Assembly: GCA_017539125.1 (NCBI GenBank)
Contig: JAFYHO010000108.1
Span: 1-55,338, forward strand
Reading direction: 5' to 3'
DNA from: Actinomycetaceae bacterium
Lineage (GTDB): Bacteria; Actinomycetota; Actinomycetes; Actinomycetales; Actinomycetaceae
Length of the DNA stretch: 55,338 nt
The notes beneath the pieces were generated by a model. It did no database searches, had not been told where the DNA came from, and was given only the letters and a program-made list of their open reading frames with translations. A program made the translations under genes and the position numbers. Shown here one piece after another: positions 8,795 through 16,188 of the stretch (position 1 is the first letter of the stretch; each line of letters opens with the position of its first letter).

Positions 8795-11259
8795 GGTCCG
8801 CTGTCCATTTTCTCCGATTTACGCGCCGCTCGGTCAAACTGGCGTATCGGAACTATATTTTCCAGTTCATCGTCACGCTTTTGACGACAACGGTTGTCCT
8901 ATCCAGTGTCTTGACGTGGCATTCTCTGAAAGCCGACTCGGAAGAATTCGTCACCAAGCTTGCTGCTGGTACGCAGTTGGTGATTAGTTCGCCAACAAGC
9001 AAAGGCGTTGATGTTGATACAGTCCAGAGCGCTTTTGATTCTTCCGACTATGAAACGCTTGTTACCAGCAGGTTTGATACGGGAAAGTTGAACGGCGAGG
9101 ACGTAACGCTCATTGGTATTGACGTTATCGGCAAAGACATTCAGAGCGAGATGATTCCGCAGAACGTCGATGACGATACTCTGCTGTTCTTAGGGCCGTC
9201 TGTGCAGGCTTCCTCCCAGTCTGCCAGCAGTGTGAGTTTAGGGAAGAACGATATAGAAATTGAGTCTGAACACTCGCTTCACCTCGATAATCAGGCCTTA
9301 GATTCCGTCAACAACGGAAACTTCGCGGTCATTCCCTTGGCGCTGTACGCTTCGCTTTCCGAGGATAATCCTCAAACAGTTTTCGTCGCCCTGCCCTCTG
9401 GCACGTCGCTGGAGAGCGCCCAGAAAACTATCGCCGACAAACTGCCTTTCTACGACGTCAAACCACTATCAGAGTACGTCGATTCCATCAATAACCAATA
9501 CGCTTTGATGACATCGGTGTCCTACCTATTCGCCCTGTGCTTTGTGCTGGGAGCGCTTGTGCTCATCTATGTATCGACGGTGACGGAAATTTCCAAACGT
9601 AGGAAGCAGTTTTTGATTCTCCGGCTCGTGGGCTGCAAAAAAGGGAAAATCTTTAGCTATGGCATTCTTGAATCACTGATTTTCACTATTATTCCTGTGG
9701 CTTTGGGAGTTCTTTTAGCACACTCTAGCGTCCCCTATATCTTGACAATGATTCCGCCTGCTCTGTTGACGAATCTTCCTATTACCCCTGCCTATGTGGC
9801 AAGCCCTCGTATTCTTCTGGGCGTAGCTGCCATGATTCTCGCAGGCGCGTGCCTCTCGCGCATTTTTGCGCTGCGTAAGATAGTGAAAAACGTCGATAAA
9901 GGCTTGGTATATCTGCGCTCTGCCGTCCAAGCAGACAATGCGAAGAAGAGGCTGCTTATCTCGGGCGTGCTCACGGTTCTTTTCCTCGTAGGCGCACTTG
10001 CCTCGCCCACCTACAGCCAGTTCTTGGCAGGGCTGACCCTACTCGCTGCAATTCCGCTCCTGCTTTTTGTGCTAGAAAAACTCCTGAGCGCTTTTGCCTT
10101 GACACACAGGCGAGGCATCAGAGGTGTCAATGCCTTGAAGCTCGCCAGAAATCTGAAGAAAAAATATCTCATTGTTGCGGTAGCCGCCATCGCGGTGGCT
10201 GTCCCCGTGTCTGCCATGATTTCCACCCAAGCCCTGCTCAATAAAGGCAATGAATCTGTCGAATCTTTGCGCGAGAACGACTACTATCTCCAATCATCAA
10301 GCGCCGATTCTTTCCCCGTCAAAGAATTTGCCACACCGCAAAACGTCGAACAGTTATCGCAGGTCGAGGGTGTAGAGGCTGCAACACCAGGATTGCTGCT
10401 TCCTATTTCGATAAAAGACCACAATTTCACTGTGCAATTTGTCTCTGAGGGTACTTATATGCCGGCAGCCGTCAACGCAGGCGACGATGCACTATCCCAA
10501 CTCTTCCACGATTCACACACCGCGATTGTGAGCCGCAAAGCCGCTGACAGTTTAGATGTTGAGGTTGGCGATAGCTTTGATATGGCGATTCGTGACGAAA
10601 ATGCTCAATTTAGAGTGGTTGGCATATCGGACTATATTGGAATCAACGACGGTCAGATTGTGCTGAATTATTCCGACGCTTGCGACACATACGGCCTGTG
10701 TAATGCTTCGTATGTTGAGTTACAAACGGTCAATCACGGAAAGCTTAGTAAAGGCGACGTGCAGGCTATCGACTTTTTGCTTGATGACGCCGAAGTGCAT
10801 TTAGTGACTGGCGAGGAAGAATGCTCTGTTTTAGGGCAGAGCATTACTGCCACGTCCGCACTATCAGTCATTTTGGCGATACAGTTGAGCTTTATTATGC
10901 TTGTGGGGCTGTTTGCTATTTTCCATACTGAACTCGAGGGGCGGTTGGGTGAAGTGCGTAAACTGCACAGGCTTGGTTGCGTCTCACGTCCTGACTCCAT
11001 GCTTCGCGGCTCGGGAATCATCACAGAACATCTCCTAGTCAACTTATTGGCGTCGATTGTGGGTGCTGTGATTGCCGCTTTCTGGTGTACAGATTTCACC
11101 GGCTACCTCGAAAAGTCAATCTCCGTCTCAGGTTTAAGCAGCGACGTTTCAATAGCGACCGTCATCATTTACGCTTTTGCGTTCTACATCGTCCTCAACC
11201 TGCTTTCACTAGCGGCAATTCGTTCTGCCTCGAAAAAATATGCTCGTCAATACAGGTAA
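8791..11259 (+). CDS. FtsX-like ABC transporter permease
   Basis: The 822-residue membrane partner of the upstream ATPase. It has the layout of large FtsX/MacB-type permeases: a first membrane helix near residues 22-42, then an extracytoplasmic domain of about 200 residues. Three helices follow in the middle (LFALCFVLGALVLIYVS, IFTIIPVALGVLLAH and a third), with further helices around residues 360-430 and 465. A second extracytoplasmic domain and three C-terminal helices, ending shortly before the C-terminus, complete it. The motif KRRKQFLILRLVGCKKGKI matches the region where FtsX-type permeases contact the ATPase. Such pairs commonly export, or give immunity to, peptides and antibiotics; the substrate here is unknown. 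The ATG overlaps the ATPase stop codon. Confidence 0.88.
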   Translation: MRSAVHFLRFTRRSVKLAYRNYIFQFIVTLLTTTVVLSSVLTWHSLKADSEEFVTKLAAGTQLVISSPTSKGVDVDTVQSAFDSSDYETLVTSRFDTGKLNGEDVTLIGIDVIGKDIQSEMIPQNVDDDTLLFLGPSVQASSQSASSVSLGKNDIEIESEHSLHLDNQALDSVNNGNFAVIPLALYASLSEDNPQTVFVALPSGTSLESAQKTIADKLPFYDVKPLSEYVDSINNQYALMTSVSYLFALCFVLGALVLIYVSTVTEISKRRKQFLILRLVGCKKGKIFSYGILESLIFTIIPVALGVLLAHSSVPYILTMIPPALLTNLPITPAYVASPRILLGVAAMILAGACLSRIFALRKIVKNVDKGLVYLRSAVQADNAKKRLLISGVLTVLFLVGALASPTYSQFLAGLTLLAAIPLLLFVLEKLLSAFALTHRRGIRGVNALKLARNLKKKYLIVAVAAIAVAVPVSAMISTQALLNKGNESVESLRENDYYLQSSSADSFPVKEFATPQNVEQLSQVEGVEAATPGLLLPISIKDHNFTVQFVSEGTYMPAAVNAGDDALSQLFHDSHTAIVSRKAADSLDVEVGDSFDMAIRDENAQFRVVGISDYIGINDGQIVLNYSDACDTYGLCNASYVELQTVNHGKLSKGDVQAIDFLLDDAEVHLVTGEEECSVLGQSITATSALSVILAIQLSFIMLVGLFAIFHTELEGRLGEVRKLHRLGCVSRPDSMLRGSGIITEHLLVNLLASIVGAVIAAFWCTDFTGYLEKSISVSGLSSDVSIATVIIYAFAFYIVLNLLSLAAIRSASKKYARQYR

Positions 11260-11293
11260 ACTAAAGAACACACACTAGAAGGGAACTTGCGCG

Positions 11294-12451
11294 ATGACAA
11301 CAAATAAGGTTCTTTTAGCTATTGAAGCGATGTCGGAGATAGATCGCATGGCGCAGGCAGCCGAGAAATACGGCTACAGCCTTGTTGTACTTGCGGAAAA
11401 TGTTCCGTCCTATGGCGCGGTTGAGAAAGCTACTCTCGTAGAGTTTCCCACTCGCGATTTTGCGGCTCTCAGCGATTATATTCAGGACAATCGCTCCCGT
11501 ATCGCTCAGGTTTTTAGTGTGACAGATACGTGGGGTGTTCAGGCCTCACAGTTGCGCGACCAGTTTGATTTTCTACAATTCGGCTCAACTGAGAGATTGC
11601 GCCAGTTGCGAGATAAACAGTACGTTCAGGAAACTTTGATAAAGGCGGGGCTGGCTCGTGAAGTTTCTGGTTATCCGCGCATTCTCAAGGCGAAAAATGG
11701 TACAGGGAAAATTGGTGTTCACTATGTCGGTTCTGAGCAGGAGTTGCGCGGCTTAGTAGAAAAGAATGGGCTTGATTTAGGCGATTACCTTCAACAGAAC
11801 TATTATTGTGGTTCGCTTTATTCGGCAGAGGTCTGGCGTGATAAGGACGTTTTCCAATTTTTCGGGGTGACTAATCGGATTCTGTCTGAGCCTCCTTTTT
11901 TCACCGAGAAAGTGAAGTCTTTCCCGTGGGAATGTGGTAGCGAGTGGGAGAAAAATGTCGAGTCGTGGGTTAGTGATGTGCTGGCGCAGTTGGACTACGA
12001 TTTTGGTTTGGCGCACGTCGAATTTGTGGAGACACGTCACGGTTTTGAGATTGTTGAAATCAATTGTCGTATGGCAGGCGCTTTGATAACGCCAGCGATT
12101 GTGGCGAGTACTAATTTCGACCCGTATCGTATGGTCGTCGAACAGGCTCTTGGACTTCCCGTCACTATTCCTGACACGCGCATTGTCAGTGGTGGCTCCA
12201 GCCACGTCAGTCTCTACGCACAGCGTGTGGGGCGGCTGAGCGCTATTGAGGGGTTGGACAAATTAGACCAGTACCTTGGGGACGTGCAATGGCACACCTC
12301 AAAAGATATCGGTGACGAGATTAGCGAGTTGGGGACGTATCGTGCTCGCATTGGTAACGTATCGGCGCAAGCTTCTTCTGCACCCCTAGCGCAAGACCGA
12401 GCAATCACCGCCGCCGCCACACTCACCCCTCTCATTGACTTTTCAAAGTAA
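11294..12451 (+). CDS. ATP-grasp domain ligase, unknown substrate
   Basis: A 385-residue ATP-grasp enzyme of the broad carboxylate-amine ligase group that includes L-amino-acid ligases such as BacD. Visible are an N-terminal pre-ATP-grasp domain, the KQYVQETLIKAGL segment, the ATP-binding PRILKAKNGTGKIGV, and the metal-binding end HVEFVETRHGFEIVEINCRMAG with the EINCR signature. It lies 34 bp after the permease, behind GAAGGGA, so it is in the same operon. An ATP-grasp ligase next to an exporter suggests that a small peptide or modified amino acid is made and secreted, but this is inference. Its last codons lie within a 26-bp sequence that is repeated at 15746-15771. Confidence 0.8.
   Translation: MTTNKVLLAIEAMSEIDRMAQAAEKYGYSLVVLAENVPSYGAVEKATLVEFPTRDFAALSDYIQDNRSRIAQVFSVTDTWGVQASQLRDQFDFLQFGSTERLRQLRDKQYVQETLIKAGLAREVSGYPRILKAKNGTGKIGVHYVGSEQELRGLVEKNGLDLGDYLQQNYYCGSLYSAEVWRDKDVFQFFGVTNRILSEPPFFTEKVKSFPWECGSEWEKNVESWVSDVLAQLDYDFGLAHVEFVETRHGFEIVEINCRMAGALITPAIVASTNFDPYRMVVEQALGLPVTIPDTRIVSGGSSHVSLYAQRVGRLSAIEGLDKLDQYLGDVQWHTSKDIGDEISELGTYRARIGNVSAQASSAPLAQDRAITAAATLTPLIDFSK
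12415..12440. repeat. 26-bp direct repeat, left copy (putative attachment site)
   Basis: This stretch in the last codons of the ATP-grasp gene is identical, base for base, to 15746-15771. In the left copy the frame continues for three more codons to TAA. In the right copy the same frame meets TGA at once. The layout looks like the target duplication or core site left by a segment that entered at the 3' end of the gene. Confidence 0.65.
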
Positions 12452-12523
12452 GAAAAATGCAGGAGTGAGCGGGCGGGAGTAATTTGCTAGGATTACCCCC
12501 TCGTGACTTATAGTTCTTACTTT

Positions 12524-12538
12524 TGATAGTGACTATCA
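12524..12538. promoter_or_regulatory. 15-bp palindrome near the left edge of the inserted segment
   Basis: TGATAGT and ACTATCA flank one G. It looks like a small operator but no regulator gene lies beside it. Confidence 0.3.
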
Positions 12539-12601
12539 GATAAAGAGGAATACAGGTTTTTACCTTCAGTCGCGTTAGGTTCCTATGTGTCTGTGGGAGT
12601 G

Positions 12602-12697
12602 CTAGGCGTTTGCGAGGATTTTGTCGGCGATTGCTTCACGGACATAGGACGCGATTGTTGTACCATTTGCACCGATGAGCGTTCTTCTGTCTTTGTT
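12602..12697 (-). pseudogene. Remnant of a ribbon-helix-helix antitoxin-like gene
   Basis: The minus strand codes for a 31-residue tail that includes ANGTTIASYVREAIADKI and stops at TAG. It resembles the C-terminal part of CopG/DUF6290-type antitoxins, which typically read ANGxTxSxxVREAxxEKI. There is no start codon in frame with a normal N-terminal strand, although an AGGAGG sequence is just upstream, so it seems to be a 5'-truncated leftover. The 524-bp gap in which it lies holds nothing else except the palindrome at 12524 and the terminator at 12854. Confidence 0.35.
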
Positions 12698-12853
12698 ATG
12701 CTTTCCTCCTTTTCGCGTGTTCGATTTCTTACGAGTCCTTGCTTTTCAGCTTCAAAATTTCTCTGTATGCACTAAATAGGACACCAGCTATAGGCCATAC
12801 AATCCACGTGAATTCTCAGCGCATAGTAATGAAACTCCACGCCAAGGCTTAAA

Positions 12854-12887
12854 CAAAAACGGAGAGGTTTGTACCTCTCCGTTTTTT
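12854..12887. terminator. Bidirectional intrinsic terminator
   Basis: A 9-bp perfect stem (ACGGAGAGG / CCTCTCCGT) with a 6-nt loop has an A-rich run before it and TTTTTT after it, so it can work in both directions. It ends the minus-strand ABC-2 operon and would also stop transcription from the left. Confidence 0.8.
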
Positions 12888-12975
12888 CTGTCCTAGGAAT
12901 GTTGAGTGTTCGAACGCTGTTCGTCGCCATTTCGTTCGCTATTGAAGGTGCCAGTATCTACGTGCGACCTGGCAC

Positions 12976-13800
12976 TCAAAGTAAACTCTGCTGAGTGCCG
13001 TTGCGTAACGCTTTCACACTATGATTCACGAAAAGAATGCCGGCGAGAGCCCAAATGACACCCAGTAGTAGGTCTATTCCTATGGTTCCAAAAGAAGGGT
13101 TGTTTCCGTCTAGAATTCTAATGGTGTGGCTCATGGGGACTATGTGGCACACATGCTGTAGCCAGGTGGGATAGTACTTGACGGGCACCAGTACTCCCAC
13201 AAATATGGGCAAAAAGCTGGCTATCATATTTGCGCCAATATACGGATTGCTTTGTTTTAACGCTATTCCTGATGCAAAGATACCTAGCATTACTCCTACC
13301 ACGATGCCCACCAAGGCTAGTCCTAAAACATGCAGTAGTAGCGTCACGTCGTGGTCTGTTGAGCTTATAAAGGCGGTGGCAATGACAACTATTCCGGTAA
13401 AGAAGGCCAAAGCGCAAGGCACAACAGCTGCTCCCATCCAGTAGGAGAAATCGAAACGCCTGTGAGTGTGTACTTCTAGAAAAATTCCTAGGCTTCTGTC
13501 CTGTGCTACTCGAGATACCAGCCCAGAACATACCGAAACGGTTAAGGCTATCAACGCTCCGCTGTAGGCAATGCGTGTCAAATCGGGTGCAGATAAATCC
13601 GCACCTAAGAGAATGTCGAAAACTACATCCAGAACAGGAAGTACCAGTAACGTCACAACACTAGTGCCCAATGTGGCAAATACTGTTGAAGAATGAAAGC
13701 CAGCTTTTGCTGTAGAGGTGAAACGATTCAAAGCTGCACTTTTGAAAGACATCTCATGCACGGAGGAGCGAGGCTCAACTACATCACGGGTATTAAGCAT
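12976..13800 (-). CDS. ABC-2 type transporter permease (second)
   Basis: A 274-residue membrane protein, the last gene of a three-gene minus-strand ABC transporter. It has about six hydrophobic segments. The first is near residues 40-62 (TSVVTLLVLPVLDVVFDILL), and the others include VPCALAFFTGIVVIATAFIS, VLGLALVGIVVGVMLGIFAS and a final helix ending in ALAGILFVNHS. The N-terminal 30 residues are hydrophilic and would face the cytoplasm. It follows the first permease with no intervening base. Base composition is clearly more AT-rich than that of the core genes. The substrate is not evident; neighbouring families handle bacteriocins or drugs. Confidence 0.75.
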   Translation of the reverse strand: MLNTRDVVEPRSSVHEMSFKSAALNRFTSTAKAGFHSSTVFATLGTSVVTLLVLPVLDVVFDILLGADLSAPDLTRIAYSGALIALTVSVCSGLVSRVAQDRSLGIFLEVHTHRRFDFSYWMGAAVVPCALAFFTGIVVIATAFISSTDHDVTLLLHVLGLALVGIVVGVMLGIFASGIALKQSNPYIGANMIASFLPIFVGVLVPVKYYPTWLQHVCHIVPMSHTIRILDGNNPSFGTIGIDLLLGVIWALAGILFVNHSVKALRNGTQQSLL

Positions 13801-13801
13801 C

Positions 13802-14596
13802 TCAGATTACCTCCAATGTGCCCATCTGTGTGGCCTTTTTGATTGCTTTTTGAGCAAAGAAATAAGCCAATGCAAACCACACGATGATAGAAAGCGTAGA
13901 GAGTATAAAATCAGCCAGACTGGCTGGACTGTTGTTTAACAGCATTTTGCTGGGAGTTCCAAGCGGAATAATGAAACGGGTATAGGCAATCCAGTTGGGC
14001 ACATGAGAACCGGTAAACAATAATCCGGACAGAATAAAAACAGGAACTAAAAGCAGCTGCTCATAAGAAATAGCATTTGGTGTTAGCACAAAGATGCTTG
14101 CAACTACTGATGCCACAGAAACTGCACCCAACCACAGCAGGAAGATATACCCTAAATCCCATACAAATTGTGTGAAACTCAGTTGCGCGATGATATCTAA
14201 GTTACCATCTAGCAATATCCACGTTGTCCACGCCACGGGAAATGCCAGTAAACCAAAACTGCTAGCTGAAGACACAATTGCAAAAAATACTCGCGGAAGC
14301 GATATTTTGCCCACCAGTAAATGAACAAGCGTGCCGCGATTACGCTCAAAACCTATGATTCCAGCTGCTGCAATACTGGTACTCCACAGCCCAATAATTG
14401 CAGAGCGGTTACACAACATCACAGGATCTCCACCCCAAGCCCTGACACCCATATTTTGCACAAAAGTGACTGTGACAGTGGAAATCACCATCAACTGAAT
14501 AAAATAGCTAACGGAAGCAAATTGCTTCACATAAAACCACATCAACCTGGCTTGGGAAGCAAAGCTATTCCATAGTTTAGATATCATGAGATTCAT
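13802..14596 (-). CDS. ABC-2 type transporter permease (first)
   Basis: A 264-residue membrane protein. It has six predicted membrane segments, among them YFIQLMVISTVTVTFVQNMG near residue 35, GLWSTSIAAAGIIGFERNRG near 68-88, and the closing IIVWFALAYFFAQKAIKKA. The GxxxFERxRGTL-like sequence after the second helix is typical of ABC-2 permeases. Its start overlaps the ATPase stop by 4 bp, so the pair is translationally coupled. Confidence 0.75.
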   Translation of the reverse strand: MNLMISKLWNSFASQARLMWFYVKQFASVSYFIQLMVISTVTVTFVQNMGVRAWGGDPVMLCNRSAIIGLWSTSIAAAGIIGFERNRGTLVHLLVGKISLPRVFFAIVSSASSFGLLAFPVAWTTWILLDGNLDIIAQLSFTQFVWDLGYIFLLWLGAVSVASVVASIFVLTPNAISYEQLLLVPVFILSGLLFTGSHVPNWIAYTRFIIPLGTPSKMLLNNSPASLADFILSTLSIIVWFALAYFFAQKAIKKATQMGTLEVI

Positions 14597-15381
14597 GCGC
14601 GCACCAAGTTAGACGCCAATTGCAAATAAGCATCTTCGAGAGTAAAACTATGCGGCTGGGCCACACCAGGATTCTGAGCCGCAAACTCTTTCAAAGCAGC
14701 GGTTTTGACATCCTCCAAGCCGCCAGATAAATATGTTTTACCAGCACCAATAATAGTAATCTTGTCTGCCAACTTTTCAATTTCCGGCATGAGATGACTG
14801 GTAAGCAGCACTGCAATATCCTGATCGGCAACCTGGGCAATCACTGTGCGTACCTGTAAGGCTATTTCAGGATCTAGACCAGAGGTAGGCTCATCCAAAA
14901 GAAGTAATTTCGGATTACCTAGTAAAGCCCGAGCAATATGCAGCCTCTGACGCATACCACGTGAAAAAGCCTCCACTTTATCATCAGCCCGATCAGCCAA
15001 ATCAACAAGCTCCAATTTTTCAGCCACCTGGCGATGTCTCTCTTTACCACCTATCCCAGCAATATCTGCAAAAAACAACAGATTATTGCGCGCTGAAACT
15101 CGGGGATAAAAACCAAGTTCTCCACCCAAAACTAAACCTACATCTTTACGCGCTTTCCGAGGATTTTTTGCCACATCTACCCCAGAAACAATCACCTTCC
15201 CACCACTAGGAGCCAACAAAGTTGCGCAACATTTAACTGTAGTAGTTTTCCCCGCTCCATTCGGCCCCAACAAAGCATGAATCTCTCCTGCATTAACACC
15301 AAAAGAAACATCAGAAACAGCAGGAAACTTTTCTTTTCCCATAAAACGACTTAAATGCGACACATGGAGCACTTCTGGCAA
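14593..15381 (-). CDS. ABC-2 transporter ATPase
   Basis: A 262-residue ATPase of the drug/peptide (CcmA/NatA-like) class. It has Walker A GPNGAGKTTTVK at residues 39-50, the signature FSRGMRQRLHIARAL near 140, Walker B LLLLDEPTSGLDPE and the switch His in LTSHL. The first in-frame start is TTG at 15381, behind GAAAGGA; no ATG is available, so the start is uncertain. It is the first gene of a three-gene operon with the two permeases. The promoter region upstream is AT-rich and carries a TATAGT -10 box and several TAGTAA/TTACTA half-sites. The operon sits wholly inside the segment bounded by the 26-bp repeats. Confidence 0.85.
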   Translation of the reverse strand: MPEVLHVSHLSRFMGKEKFPAVSDVSFGVNAGEIHALLGPNGAGKTTTVKCCATLLAPSGGKVIVSGVDVAKNPRKARKDVGLVLGGELGFYPRVSARNNLLFFADIAGIGGKERHRQVAEKLELVDLADRADDKVEAFSRGMRQRLHIARALLGNPKLLLLDEPTSGLDPEIALQVRTVIAQVADQDIAVLLTSHLMPEIEKLADKITIIGAGKTYLSGGLEDVKTAALKEFAAQNPGVAQPHSFTLEDAYLQLASNLVRA

Positions 15382-15513
15382 AATATGGATTCCTTTCTAA
15401 AATACAAACCTAGTAAATCCTAATAAATTACTATACATGAGATGAAAAACCCCATTTACTTGCTTTAAGTTACTAGTTTCTAGGGGCTATTAATAACTAC
15501 AGGATGTATTGCC
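15382..15513 (-). promoter_or_regulatory. Promoter/operator region of the ABC-2 operon
   Basis: This AT-rich gap has copies of TAGTAA and TTACTA in both orientations, for instance TAGTAA and TTACTA about 11 bp apart, and CTAGTAA with a distant TTACTAG. A good -10 (TATAGT on the minus strand) lies among them. This layout fits a dimeric repressor, but no regulator gene is adjacent. Confidence 0.4.
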
Positions 15514-15669
15514 GTGCTATGTGCTGTCACAATGTGCATACTAGAAAAATATTTTCCTATCAAGAATGCAAAAACCGAACGGGACATTCTGAAACATCCT
15601 CGAAAATACTTTCCAGCTCTTTTAGCTTTTTTAGCTATTTCTTTATTATCCATGTTTAAGCCTTACTGA
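15514..15669 (+). CDS. Small membrane protein, hypothetical (possibly a fragment)
   Basis: A 51-residue frame opening with GTG, not recognised. It reads as two hydrophobic stretches around a charged loop: one in the first 10 residues, continuing upstream without a start codon, and PALLAFLAISLLSMF near the C-terminus, ending KPY. There is no clear ribosome-binding site. The hydrophobic run continues ten codons upstream of the GTG to a stop, so this may be the 3' end of a decayed membrane gene, or a small immunity-like protein tied to the divergent ABC-2 operon. Confidence 0.3.
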   Translation: MLCAVTMCILEKYFPIKNAKTERDILKHPRKYFPALLAFLAISLLSMFKPY

Positions 15670-15745
15670 CCGCACTAGGTACACGCCGAGTAAGAACCCT
15701 CAAAAAACCCTCTTTCACACTTAACCTAGGCCGATACCTTTCACG

Positions 15746-15771
15746 CGCCACACTCACCCCTCTCATTGACT
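15746..15771. repeat. 26-bp direct repeat, right copy
   Basis: Identical to 12415-12440, 3331 bp away. Read in the frame of the ATP-grasp gene it gives ATLTPLID and then TGA, which looks like the original 3' end of that gene. It marks the right border of the AT-rich ABC-2 segment. Confidence 0.65.
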
Positions 15772-15903
15772 GACCTATTTCTCTCTCCGTCATTGTTTTG
15801 GCCCGCGTTACAGCTTTCTACAGATGCAACACGACAATCCTGGTACTAGCCAGCTCACTGCTAACAATTTACTAGAATGGGTGAAGAACGTAAGGAGGAA
15901 GCC

Positions 15904-16119
15904 GTGCTTAAACAAGCAACTGTGTGTATAGGTGACGAACAGTTCGACCTTTCTCGTATTCCTCCGCAGTTCCGCAAAACGTACACCCCTGAGGAACTTG
16001 CAGAACGCATGAGGTAGGCAGACGTCGATATTGAGGCTGGCAAATTTGCCACTCACGAAGAGGTATTTGCAGGGGCATACAACATTATTGAAGAAGCTCG
16101 ACTTTACCTAGATTGCTAG
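15904..16119 (+). pseudogene. Antitoxin-like small gene interrupted by an amber codon
   Basis: A GTG with a strong AAGGAGG site 5 nt upstream, and a -10-like TAGAAT before it, opens a frame that reads MLKQATVCIGDEQFDLSR. It stops at TAG in codon 38 (16015-16017). The same frame continues with ADVDIEAGKFATHEEVFAGA and ends at 16119. One base change (CAG to TAG) would explain the break. The second half has the IEAGKFATHEEV pattern seen in the C-termini of many type II antitoxins. No toxin gene is beside it. It could be dead, or the short 37-residue product could still be made. Confidence 0.45.
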
Positions 16120-16188
16120 AGTTGTGTGGGTTCCTCGCGACGACGGGAGATAGGGTACTCCCCGTGATGGGAAGAGGAGGCTCGCGTG

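Noticed and set aside
12587..12775. 62-codon + strand frame in the gap after the ATP-grasp gene
   Set aside because: Cys- and Phe-rich translation without family resemblance and no ribosome-binding site; the antitoxin-like remnant reads better on the other strand.
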